Source: Clostridia bacterium (GTDB lineage: Bacteria; Bacillota; Clostridia; Christensenellales; UBA1242). Taken from it: a stretch of 64,000 nt of DNA. The stretch lies in NCBI GenBank assembly GCA_028709705.1, contig JAQVWL010000002.1, positions 1 through 64,000 of the forward strand. Reading direction: 5' to 3'. Positions 35,168-43,561 of the stretch are shown here, piece after piece. The notes under the pieces were generated by a model. The model was given only the letters and a program-made list of their open reading frames with translations, made no database searches and was not told the origin of the DNA. Both the position numbers and the translations under genes were made by a program. The stretch's first letter is position 1, and the number at the start of each line of letters is the position of its first letter.

Positions 35168-36862
35168 TTAATTTTCATTTACATTTAACGACAAATATTC
35201 TGCAATGCTTGTATTTCCATTTAACACAGCATCTTTGCAAGAATCAGTTAAACTAATCATTCCATTTTCTTCTGCAACTTTTCTTATTTCTTCAACTGAT
35301 GTTTTTTTGTTAATCAAATTTCTTAACTTTTCATTTACATACATAATTTCGTGCACCGCCATTCTGCCCTTGTAACCTGAGTCGTTGCAAAACTGACAAC
35401 CACTTGGTCTGCAAATAGTGGCAGGTGTATCTAACCCCAAAATTTGCATTTCTTTTTCTGTTGTTTTGCTTTTTTTCTTACACATTGGACACAGTTTTTT
35501 GACAAGTCTTTGAGAAATTACCCCAACTATCGAATCGCCCACAAGATAACTGCTAACCCCCATATCCATAAGTCTTGTTACTGCACCCGGGGCATCGTTT
35601 GTGTGAAGTGTGCTAAAAACCAAATGCCCAGTTATTGCAGCACGTATTCCAATTTGTGCAGTTTCTTCATCACGAATTTCTCCAATCATAATAACATCTG
35701 GGTCTTGCCTTAAAATACTTCTTAATGCAGTGGCAAAAGTCATATTCGCTTTTGTGTTTACTTGTGTTTGGTTTACGCCTTTCATTGTATATTCAACAGG
35801 GTCTTCTACTGTTACAATATTTACTTGCGCCTTGTTAACTTCTTTTAAAAAACTATACAAAGTTGTTGACTTTCCGCAACCTGTTGGGCCTGTAAGCAAG
35901 ATAAGCCCGTGCGGGTGACCAAGTATTTTGTCAATCACCAAATTTTCTTCCATTGTAAAACCTAGGTCTTTTCTGCTGAAATTGAAAGAACTTTTATCCA
36001 AAATTCTTATTGCAAACTTTTCGCCATAAACAGTAGGAAGAGTTGAAACACGAAAATCGTATTCAGCACCATTTACAACCATATTTATTCTTCCATCTTG
36101 CGGAATACGACGTTCGGCAATATTCATACCAGAAATAATTTTCAATCTTGCACATACTGCTGGATATGACTCAATGGGAAAACTAACCCTATCTGACAAA
36201 TCGCCATCAATTCTATATCTTACTTTTACATCGTTTTCATAAGGTTCAATATGTATATCACTTGCCCTAAAAGGAATTGCTTCTTTGATAAAAGAATCTA
36301 TAAGGCGAACAGCAGGGGCATTTATAACATCAGTATTTTTGTCAAATTGTTTGCCATCTTGCGACAAAACTTTTTCAGTTTTTTTGTTTTTTTCTCTTTC
36401 CAAATCACTTAAAGCATTGGCTGTTGATTTTACCGCAACAATAGAGTCAATAAATGTGTCTATTTGTTTTTGCGGAACAAAAACATAATCTACTGCGCCA
36501 TTGTAAAAAGTTGAAATAATTGACTTTGCCATAACATCAATTGGTTTGCCAACTGCAACAAGCATAACAGCATTTTTGTCTACACAAATAGGAACAATTT
36601 TATGCTTTTTCAAAAATGACAAACTAAATTTTTCAAGCAATTCTTGGTCAACATCAAGCATTCCCATATCCACAAAAGGAATGTTCAAAAAATCTCCTAA
36701 TATTGAAAAATAAGTGGACAAATCACAAATATTGTTTTCAACCAAATATTCAGCCAATTTCATTTTTTTGGTCTTAATTTCATCTAAAATTGTTTGAATT
36801 TGGTTCTTTTTTATTAGTTTTTTGTAAACTAAATGTAGCAAAATTTCATTATATAAATTCAT
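35168..36862 (-). CDS. pilB: Type IV pilus / type II secretion assembly ATPase
   Basis: This 564-aa GspE/PilB ATPase powers pilin polymerisation. It has an N-terminal MshEN-like domain, RASDIHIEPYENDVKVRYRIDGDL, Walker A GPTGCGKSTTLY, Walker B region VIMIGEIRDEETAQ, and a four-cysteine zinc site (CPMCKKK...CRPSGCQFC). It is the last gene of the pilus operon, 13 bp after pilC. No PilT-type retraction ATPase is in the window. Confidence 0.94.
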   Translation of the reverse strand: MNLYNEILLHLVYKKLIKKNQIQTILDEIKTKKMKLAEYLVENNICDLSTYFSILGDFLNIPFVDMGMLDVDQELLEKFSLSFLKKHKIVPICVDKNAVMLVAVGKPIDVMAKSIISTFYNGAVDYVFVPQKQIDTFIDSIVAVKSTANALSDLEREKNKKTEKVLSQDGKQFDKNTDVINAPAVRLIDSFIKEAIPFRASDIHIEPYENDVKVRYRIDGDLSDRVSFPIESYPAVCARLKIISGMNIAERRIPQDGRINMVVNGAEYDFRVSTLPTVYGEKFAIRILDKSSFNFSRKDLGFTMEENLVIDKILGHPHGLILLTGPTGCGKSTTLYSFLKEVNKAQVNIVTVEDPVEYTMKGVNQTQVNTKANMTFATALRSILRQDPDVIMIGEIRDEETAQIGIRAAITGHLVFSTLHTNDAPGAVTRLMDMGVSSYLVGDSIVGVISQRLVKKLCPMCKKKSKTTEKEMQILGLDTPATICRPSGCQFCNDSGYKGRMAVHEIMYVNEKLRNLINKKTSVEEIRKVAEENGMISLTDSCKDAVLNGNTSIAEYLSLNVNEN

Positions 36863-36875
36863 TTTTTCTCCTTTA

Positions 36876-38084
36876 TTATGCCAAGTTTTCCATTATTGAA
36901 ATTAGTGGCGAATAAACCGCAACAAATATTATGCCAATCAAAACACCCATAACTAGCATTAATGCTGGTTGCAAAAGTGAAGTTAGGGAATTTAATGTGA
37001 TTTGAAGTTGCTCATCAAAATAATCACACGAGCGAATTAAAACATCTTCCAAACTCGCTGTTTTTTCTCCTATGGAAACCATTTGTATAAGCATAACGGG
37101 AAATATTTCCATTTTTTCTAACGCTGTTGTTAACTTTACACCTTTTTTAACATCTTCAATTGCTTTTTCAAATTTTTTTTCAACAAATTTGTTGCCCAGA
37201 ACTTTTTTTATTACTTCCATACATTCAACCATATTCATACCGCTTGCTAGCAACAACCCAAAACCTCGGCTAAATTTTGAAGTGACAGAAGCAATTTGAT
37301 ATTTTTTAAATAGTGGCATTTTGATTTTTAACATATCTGTAAAATATCTGCCCCTTTTTGTTTTTTTGTACATTTTAAAAACTAGCCAAATTCCTACCAT
37401 TATCAAAAAAATCATTTTCCAATTTTCTATAAAAAAATCGCTTGCAACAAATATTGCTTGTGTTAAAGGGGGCATTTCTATGTTTAATTGCGAAAGTGAA
37501 TTTCTAAATGTTGGCACAACAAAGACTAACATAATTGCAAGAATACCCACCATCATTATCATTAAAGTGATTGGGTATACCATTGCGGATTTTACCTTGC
37601 CACGAGTTTTTTGTTCGGTTTCATAATAATCTGCAACATTGTTCAAAATTTTTTCTAGCGAACTGCTCATTTCCCCAACATACACCATATTTCTAAAAAA
37701 GTCAGGGAATATTTTTTTGTGTTTTTCCATTGCTTCTGACATAAGCTTTCCCGCTTTTACATCTTCATATAACATACTTAAAATTTTTTTAAAATATTGA
37801 GTATATGGTTGATTTTTTAACACTTCAAGACAATTTACTATCTCTATTGAAGAGTTTAACATTATTGAAAGTTGTCTGCAAAAAGATGTAAGTTCTTTGA
37901 TTGAAATTTTGCCAGTTAAAGAGAAAAAAGGATTGGGCGACTTGTCTGAAACCACTTTGCAAGAAAGCAAAAACAATTGTTGGTCAGAAAGTTGCTTTCT
38001 TAAATGCTCTTCACTTTCTGCCAAAAAAATACCGCTAAATTTTTTTCGGTTAATATTTATTGCAACATATTTATATTTTTTCAC
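36876..38084 (-). CDS. pilC: Type IV pilus inner-membrane platform protein PilC/GspF
   Basis: The 402-aa protein has two T2SSF domains (residues ~65-190 and ~270-390) with three main membrane segments (VKSAMVYPITLMIMMVGILAIMLVFVVP; WKMIFLIMVGIWLVF; PALMLVMGVLIGIIFVAVYSPL). Translation starts at a GTG with AAGGAG upstream. It couples PilB to the growing pilus. Confidence 0.93.
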   Translation of the reverse strand: MKKYKYVAININRKKFSGIFLAESEEHLRKQLSDQQLFLLSCKVVSDKSPNPFFSLTGKISIKELTSFCRQLSIMLNSSIEIVNCLEVLKNQPYTQYFKKILSMLYEDVKAGKLMSEAMEKHKKIFPDFFRNMVYVGEMSSSLEKILNNVADYYETEQKTRGKVKSAMVYPITLMIMMVGILAIMLVFVVPTFRNSLSQLNIEMPPLTQAIFVASDFFIENWKMIFLIMVGIWLVFKMYKKTKRGRYFTDMLKIKMPLFKKYQIASVTSKFSRGFGLLLASGMNMVECMEVIKKVLGNKFVEKKFEKAIEDVKKGVKLTTALEKMEIFPVMLIQMVSIGEKTASLEDVLIRSCDYFDEQLQITLNSLTSLLQPALMLVMGVLIGIIFVAVYSPLISIMENLA

Positions 38085-38093
38085 AACTTCTCC

Positions 38094-38867
38094 TTATGCA
38101 AATAAATTTATATACCAATTTATCACCTGCTCGCCCAAAAACAATGCAAGCAAGACACCGCTTGCCAAAAATGGAGCGAAGGGATATTCTTTGCCTTTTT
38201 CTTTTTGCAATTTTTGTGCAAAAATTAAAACAATACTGCCAACGACCACGCCAACGAACAAGGCAAACAAAATGTTTTGCCAGCCAACGACAAGCCCGCA
38301 AACTGCCATAAGTTTTATGTCACCAATTCCCAAGGCTTCTTTTTTGAAAAAAATCAAACCGCAACCATAAAAGAATAACAAAACCCCACCGCCAACAAAA
38401 AAACCAATAATGCGGTCAAGAATTGCAATATTGCTTGTAAAAATTAAAGACAAAACACCCAAAACCAAAAGCACAATTTGAAAGCGGTCCGGAATAAATT
38501 TGTGCTCTAAATCTATAAATGCAACCACTAGTAAAAAAGAACAAAAAAACATATAAATAATTGCCAAAATTATGCTTGTGTTCCAAAAAAACAAAACACA
38601 AGCAAGCCACAATATTGTATTTAAAATTTCCACAAAGGTATATCTAAAAGGAATGTGCGTTTTGCAAAAACTGCATTTGCCTTTCAAAAAAATATAAGAA
38701 AAAATTGGAATATTGTGATACCATTTCAAAGTGTTGTTACATTTTGAGCAAAAAGAATTTGGTTTGACAATACTCAAATTGTTTGGAACTCGAAAAATAA
38801 GCACATTTAAAAAACTGCCAACGCAAAGTCCTATTAAACCAATTAAAATATAAATCAATATTTCCAT
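38094..38867 (-). CDS. pilD: Prepilin peptidase (leader peptidase / methylase)
   Basis: This 257-aa aspartyl membrane protease removes prepilin leaders. It has the two paired-cysteine zinc sites (CSKCNN and CSFCKTH), the first aspartate in VVAFIDLEHKFIPD and the GxGD motif in ALGIGDIKLM, with about seven membrane helices. It should process the four prepilin-like proteins encoded upstream. Confidence 0.94.
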   Translation of the reverse strand: MEILIYILIGLIGLCVGSFLNVLIFRVPNNLSIVKPNSFCSKCNNTLKWYHNIPIFSYIFLKGKCSFCKTHIPFRYTFVEILNTILWLACVLFFWNTSIILAIIYMFFCSFLLVVAFIDLEHKFIPDRFQIVLLVLGVLSLIFTSNIAILDRIIGFFVGGGVLLFFYGCGLIFFKKEALGIGDIKLMAVCGLVVGWQNILFALFVGVVVGSIVLIFAQKLQKEKGKEYPFAPFLASGVLLALFLGEQVINWYINLFA

Positions 38868-38876
38868 TTTTTCCCC

Positions 38877-39272
38877 TTATTTCGCTATGTTCCAACTTGT
38901 CACAATTCCGTTTTCTTTTTCCACTGTGGCAAATGTTATTGTTTGATAATAATTTTTTACTGCCAAAATTTCTATTGTTTCTGTTGTTGTTATTTCAAAA
39001 CAAAAATTGTCATTTATGCTACTTAATTTGGTTGTGTTATCCAAAATTTCTTCTATATAATTTTGATATAACAATTTAAAGTTTGCTATGTTCAAGTCAA
39101 CAAAGTTTTGCGTGTGCTGATAAATTTGCTCGGTTTTTTCAAATTTGGTTATTTGGGTTTTTGCATAAATGTTTGTTGAAGTTGCCAAAACAAGTAGCAA
39201 ATTGCTAAGGGCAAGCACAAGCACCATTGCGACCATTGTTGAAGCAAGAGCAAATCCTTTTTTGTTTTTCAT
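38877..39272 (-). CDS. Minor pseudopilin, atypical (no Glu5)
   Basis: KNKKGFALASTMVAMVLVLALSNLLLVLA is a class III leader with a hydrophobic helix. The mature sequence FALAS has Ser at position 5 instead of the usual Glu. Lack of Glu5 is typical of GspK/PilX-like tip pseudopilins. The small soluble domain (131 aa in all) has no other recognisable motif. It directly abuts the next pseudopilin gene. Confidence 0.75.
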   Translation of the reverse strand: MKNKKGFALASTMVAMVLVLALSNLLLVLATSTNIYAKTQITKFEKTEQIYQHTQNFVDLNIANFKLLYQNYIEEILDNTTKLSSINDNFCFEITTTETIEILAVKNYYQTITFATVEKENGIVTSWNIAK

Positions 39273-39731
39273 TTATGCCACCGCCTTGAAAAATGGATTA
39301 TCCATTTGATAAATTTGTTTTTCTGCTTTCAAAACTTTTGCCCAAAAACTAACTTGATTTTCTGTCAATGCAATTTCAAATACTATTTTTATTTTGCCAT
39401 CAGAATTTGGCGACAAATTGTTGTCAAAATTTATTGTATATTCTGTTGTTTGTGGTGTAAGTGGTTTTGGATTTATTGAGTTTGCTTCAAGTGCGAAAAA
39501 AAGATTTTGTTCAAACATTGTTGTGCTAAAACTTTCGTTTTGGATAAAACTGCTTGCCATAAAAGTTGTTAAAATATTGTTTGTTTGGTTGATTGCCAAA
39601 GTTGTAATTGTTGATTTTTGATAATTGCTGTTCACAAAAAGGCATAAGGAAAAAAACGAAAAAGACATAACAAGTATAATCGCTATTGCAATTACTGTTT
39701 CGGTCAACATATACCCCTTTTTGTGTTCCAT
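39273..39731 (-). CDS. Minor pseudopilin
   Basis: MEHKKGYMLTETVIAIAIILVMSFSFFSL shows the leader KKG, mature YMLTE with Glu5, and the helix. I start at 39731, where GGGGAAATT precedes the ATG; the track start adds 26 unsupported codons that overlap the PilM-like gene. The 152 aa include a beta-rich C-terminal domain. Confidence 0.8.
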   Translation of the reverse strand: MEHKKGYMLTETVIAIAIILVMSFSFFSLCLFVNSNYQKSTITTLAINQTNNILTTFMASSFIQNESFSTTMFEQNLFFALEANSINPKPLTPQTTEYTINFDNNLSPNSDGKIKIVFEIALTENQVSFWAKVLKAEKQIYQMDNPFFKAVA

Positions 39732-39741
39732 AATTTCCCCA

Positions 39742-40992
39742 CTAACTTTTTTTTGTGTTTTTAAACAAACTTGATATTTTTTTGAAAATCTTTCTTGCAT
39801 TGAAACCAATATTCATTTTTAAAGTTGCAATAACACCTTGCTTTTCTTTGTTGATAAAATTTTGCCCCCTGTTAAACACAACCGCATAAAGCATTCCATA
39901 CAAATCCATATATTCAGTTAATGAACATTTGTCAATAGTTTCTTTGCTAAAATTTTTTATTTTTATTTTGTCTTCATTTTCGGTTTGAAAAACAGAAGTA
40001 AATTCTGTTGCTATATTTACAATTGCATATTCAGGTTCAGGAAAAGAATAATTATCCACAACGCTTTTTTTGAGAAGCAATATGTGTTTTATAAAAGTTA
40101 TAAAATTTGTTTTTAGCAAATCATTTTTTTCTGAAAAATCAGAATGTAAAAATTTGGCAAAATGTTTTTTGGTGTTTTGCAAATTTTTGTAATAGTTGTC
40201 AAAATCTCTATTTTCAAATTCATCTATTATCTCTTCTTGATTTTTTGCACCAATCAAAGATTTTTTTGCTTTTGCTTGTTCTTTTGCGTTAAAAACTGCA
40301 AATTCGGCAACTGTGTTTTGATAAAAATCTGATTCTGCTTGGTTTGAGTTTAAAAAGTTGTTGCCAAAGGGTAGTGATGTAAAACATATTGTTTTGTCTT
40401 TGCTGACATAAGCAAGTTGGGAGTTTTTTTCGGATATATTTAAGATAATGTGATTGCTGTGTTTGATTTTGTTGCCAAGTGCCAAAAAACTGTTTACAAT
40501 GCAATTTGCATCATAAGAAATATTTTTTAGGTTAAGGTTGTGTTTTTTGGTTGCAGTTATGCAATCACGAATAATGTCTTTGTTGATTATTGTGTTTGAA
40601 TATATGTAATTCTTTTTTGTTTTTGTCAAAATTGTGCTGTTGATTTCCAAACTTTTATAATTGAAATATAATTTTTTTAGTTCAGTTTTTAAGGCATCTT
40701 TCATTTTGTTTTTTGGCATTATGGGAATTTTGACCAAATCAATGCCAACAAAATAATCAGGCAAAACAATATAAACATCTGGGTTGTCAAGAGTTTTGTC
40801 CATAAGATAAATATTTAAAACACTGTCTAGTATTTCAAAAATTTTTTTGTTGTCTATCAAAGTCTTATCACAAACATATTGTTCAATGTTAACTCTTTTG
40901 AAATCGTTTCCATAATTTTGCATTATTTTTATTGTGTAATCTTTTGTGTTAAGACCAATAACCAAGTTTTGTATTTTTTTACTTAAAGCCAT
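39742..40992 (-). CDS. PilM-like actin-fold protein of the pilus operon
   Basis: The 416-aa cytoplasmic protein begins LVIGLNTKDYTIKIMQ and has the PilM-like spacing of an ATPase fold (NPDVYIVLPDYFVGIDLVKIPIMPKNKMKDALKTELKKL; HIILNISEKNSQLAYVSKDKTICFTSLPFG). PilM normally ties the pilus platform to PilN/PilO. No PilN or PilO is recognisable here, so the alignment complex may be reduced or diverged. AAGGGTG precedes the ATG. Confidence 0.65.
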   Translation of the reverse strand: MALSKKIQNLVIGLNTKDYTIKIMQNYGNDFKRVNIEQYVCDKTLIDNKKIFEILDSVLNIYLMDKTLDNPDVYIVLPDYFVGIDLVKIPIMPKNKMKDALKTELKKLYFNYKSLEINSTILTKTKKNYIYSNTIINKDIIRDCITATKKHNLNLKNISYDANCIVNSFLALGNKIKHSNHIILNISEKNSQLAYVSKDKTICFTSLPFGNNFLNSNQAESDFYQNTVAEFAVFNAKEQAKAKKSLIGAKNQEEIIDEFENRDFDNYYKNLQNTKKHFAKFLHSDFSEKNDLLKTNFITFIKHILLLKKSVVDNYSFPEPEYAIVNIATEFTSVFQTENEDKIKIKNFSKETIDKCSLTEYMDLYGMLYAVVFNRGQNFINKEKQGVIATLKMNIGFNARKIFKKISSLFKNTKKS

Positions 40993-40993
40993 T

Positions 40994-41443
40994 TTACACC
41001 CTTTTGTTTAGTATGATTGTATATGTCAAATCTTCGCCGTATTTCACATTGCACTTTACCAAATTTCCTTGTGTGGAAAAACCTACACTGTTGATATAGT
41101 TAAAATCTTCAATTTTTTGCCCATTATTGAAAAGTGAATTTTCACTGTAATTGATAACATAATCTTGACTTTCTGCTGTAAAAATCAAATTTTGTGAAAC
41201 AATGGTTTGTTGGTTTAAAACAAAACTATTTGTTTGATAATTTTCAAAAACACTGACTAAACTTGTTTTAAAAAAAATCAACTCATCAATGTAAGCAGTT
41301 TGCAGTTGTTTGCTTTTCAAAAAACTGTTGATTGACATCAAGCAAAAAACAAGCATAGACATAGCAATTGCCGAAATAGCCATTGCAACAGTAAGTTCCA
41401 CCAGCGTAAAGCCCTTTTTGTTTTTAAACAATCTGCATTTCAT
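40994..41443 (-). CDS. Pseudopilin, first gene of the pilus operon
   Basis: MKCRLFKNKKGFTLVELTVAMAISAIAMSMLVF carries a canonical leader, KKG|FTLVE, with Glu5. I start at 41443: the track's 13-residue extension would lie inside the promoter. There is no Shine-Dalgarno site, so the mRNA is nearly leaderless. The protein is 149 aa with a beta-rich end. Confidence 0.85.
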   Translation of the reverse strand: MKCRLFKNKKGFTLVELTVAMAISAIAMSMLVFCLMSINSFLKSKQLQTAYIDELIFFKTSLVSVFENYQTNSFVLNQQTIVSQNLIFTAESQDYVINYSENSLFNNGQKIEDFNYINSVGFSTQGNLVKCNVKYGEDLTYTIILNKRV

Positions 41444-41453
41444 AACTAAAATT

Positions 41454-41482
41454 ATTATAACACAACCCTTTGCCTTTGGCAA
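41454..41482 (-). promoter_or_regulatory. Pilus operon promoter (short or no leader)
   Basis: TTGCCA (41477-41482), 17-bp spacer and TATAAT (41454-41459) on the minus strand, 10 nt before the pseudopilin ATG. Confidence 0.7.
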
Positions 41483-41494
41483 TAATTACATAAA

Positions 41495-41519
41495 AAAAGA
41501 GATATCGCTATCTCTTTTT
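41495..41519 (-). terminator. Terminator of the large prepilin gene
   Basis: AAAAGAGATA-TCGC/GCGA-TATCTCTTTT forms a symmetrical hairpin with T-runs on both strands, directly after the stop of the 604-aa prepilin gene. Confidence 0.75.
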
Positions 41520-41536
41520 GGGATTAATGATAAGTT

Positions 41537-43351
41537 TTAATCTTCTTGTTGTACAACTCCGTTAATTGTTTTTATATTGTTTTCCGTGCAAGAAGTACTT
41601 GTTATTTTGTTTTTGTTTTGGTTTAAAGTTTTAGAAACATAAACAAAATCTTGTGTTTGGATTGTCCAACCTTCTGTCTGACCATTCAATGATTGAACAG
41701 ATAAATTTCCATTACTTTCACAATTAGTAAAAACAAATTCACAGTCGTTTGTTTGAGAAACAAAGCCACATGCAACAGCCCAGTTTCGCACAGTTCCATT
41801 ACCAACTATGGTTATAACACCGTAATTATCACTATTTAAAAAAGTGAGTTTTGCATCAGCAGGACTCCCAACAAAACCTCCGGCTTTTTCTCCAGCTTGA
41901 ACTTGAGCATTATTAACACAACTGCTAATGGTTATTTGGGCTATATCAGTTGATAAACCATAAGTTCTTCCAACAAGTCCCGCAACCCCATCAAAAGCTT
42001 TTATTTTGCTTTGATCCGTAGTTGTACCAATTACAATATTTTCAAGTTGCAAATCACCGAATGAATAACCGATTAAAGCAGCAACACCATCACCGTATAC
42101 TAAAGCACCAGTAGGAATATCTATATTAATACTTACGATATTAAGGTTTTTAATTATAGCATTAGAAACAAAACCAAACAAACCATAAACATATTCTTGT
42201 TTGTCTCTTATGGAATTATCATTTGAACCAAGAGCAACAGTAGTAGCATCATATCCGGTGTTATTTAAATTAGATATAGTATAACGATCTCCGTCAAAAG
42301 TGCCTTGGAAACCCTTAACTACTTTCGTTCTTGCAAAAGCACCAATTGGCACCCAACCATCGTTAAGTACGATATCATCGGTTAATTTAACTAAAACATC
42401 TATATAAGTAGCTCCACCATTTACTGAATCTCTAAAAGCTTCAAGTTGAGCAAGGGTAGATATGTTAACAGAAAAATTTTCCGTTTGTAAATCTTCATTA
42501 TCTAAATTTGATGTATTGTTTGTAACCATACCGCCATTATTAGAAAAATTTGCAGAAGTTAAAGAAAGTTGACCAGCTGTAAGAGTATCAACAATTCCAG
42601 AATTTGCAACATATACCGCTGTTGATTTTACTACTAAATTCTTGACATAACTAGCTTGTAGCAATATTAGATTACCAGAATTAATTTCTAAATCTCCAGC
42701 GTATCCATACAATGAATGGGTATCTGTAGCAGCAATATTTAGCGAATCAACTCTTCCATATTGGCTTATGTTTGCATTAGGGGTGTTTAAACTCAAAGTA
42801 GATATCACACCTTTTATTGTCGCATTTCCCATAGATAAACTATTAATTGACAATGTGCCTTTTAAAATATTTTTTCCTGTGTCAAAACTAGATAGTGTGG
42901 TTAAAGCAAAATTTTGGCTAGAGTTTTGGGTTAAAAAATAGTTTAATTGACATTTATTTGTAGTTATCACTTCACTAGGTGTTTTAACAGTTAACCATAA
43001 TTGTCCAGTTGTTAAATTATAAGTTCTTGAATTGTAAAGTACATTAAAATTTTCATCCACAAATAAGATTTGTTTTGAAACAGCATCCCATACAAATCTA
43101 CAATTTTCAGTAGTAGGATTTAGCTTTCCTATTCCATAACCTTCTTCGTCTAGAATATCAACCACCTCTTGCATTGAAGTAGCATTTGAAATTAGACTAT
43201 TAAATGTTGTGGCAAGTTGCGTGTCAGATGAAATATTTGCTTTTCTAACAAGACTTGTGTAGGTTGGTATCAATACTGCGGCTAAGATGGCAATAACTGC
43301 AATAACGATTACAAGTTCTGTTAATGTAAAAGCTTTTTTTAGTTTTTTCAT
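41537..43351 (-). CDS. Very large type IV prepilin with beta-helix domain
   Basis: KKLKKAFTLTELVIVIAVIAILAAVLIPTYTSLVRKANISSD is a classic pilin N-terminus with leader ending in Ala, mature FTLTE (Glu5) and the long helix. Major pilins are usually 130-200 aa; this one is 604 aa. After a pilin-like region (~40-120), repetitive strands and GLUG-like motifs (GLFGFVSNAIIKNLNI, GVAGLVGRTYG, AGGFVGS) point to a parallel beta-helix, common in adhesins. It has its own strong promoter and terminator just upstream of the assembly operon. Confidence 0.85.
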   Translation of the reverse strand: MKKLKKAFTLTELVIVIAVIAILAAVLIPTYTSLVRKANISSDTQLATTFNSLISNATSMQEVVDILDEEGYGIGKLNPTTENCRFVWDAVSKQILFVDENFNVLYNSRTYNLTTGQLWLTVKTPSEVITTNKCQLNYFLTQNSSQNFALTTLSSFDTGKNILKGTLSINSLSMGNATIKGVISTLSLNTPNANISQYGRVDSLNIAATDTHSLYGYAGDLEINSGNLILLQASYVKNLVVKSTAVYVANSGIVDTLTAGQLSLTSANFSNNGGMVTNNTSNLDNEDLQTENFSVNISTLAQLEAFRDSVNGGATYIDVLVKLTDDIVLNDGWVPIGAFARTKVVKGFQGTFDGDRYTISNLNNTGYDATTVALGSNDNSIRDKQEYVYGLFGFVSNAIIKNLNIVSINIDIPTGALVYGDGVAALIGYSFGDLQLENIVIGTTTDQSKIKAFDGVAGLVGRTYGLSTDIAQITISSCVNNAQVQAGEKAGGFVGSPADAKLTFLNSDNYGVITIVGNGTVRNWAVACGFVSQTNDCEFVFTNCESNGNLSVQSLNGQTEGWTIQTQDFVYVSKTLNQNKNKITSTSCTENNIKTINGVVQQED

Positions 43352-43424
43352 TTTATTCTCCTTATTTTATTTTAATTTCTCTTTAATTGCTTGCTCTTTT
43401 AAACAATTAATTTGATATAACTAT

Positions 43425-43453
43425 ACTATAACTTTTATAATTTTTTTTGTCAA
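43425..43453 (-). promoter_or_regulatory. Prepilin gene promoter
   Basis: Consensus TTGACA (43448-43453), 17-bp spacer and TATAGT (43425-43430) on the minus strand, about 75 nt before the start, which has AAGGAG. Confidence 0.8.
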
Positions 43454-43561
43454 CAAAAATAAACAATATATTTTGTAATAATTTGGTCGAAAAAAATGTT
43501 TAATAAGTTATAAAAAAATAGTCTACCCTTTAAATATATGATATAAAAAGGGAATTTAACA

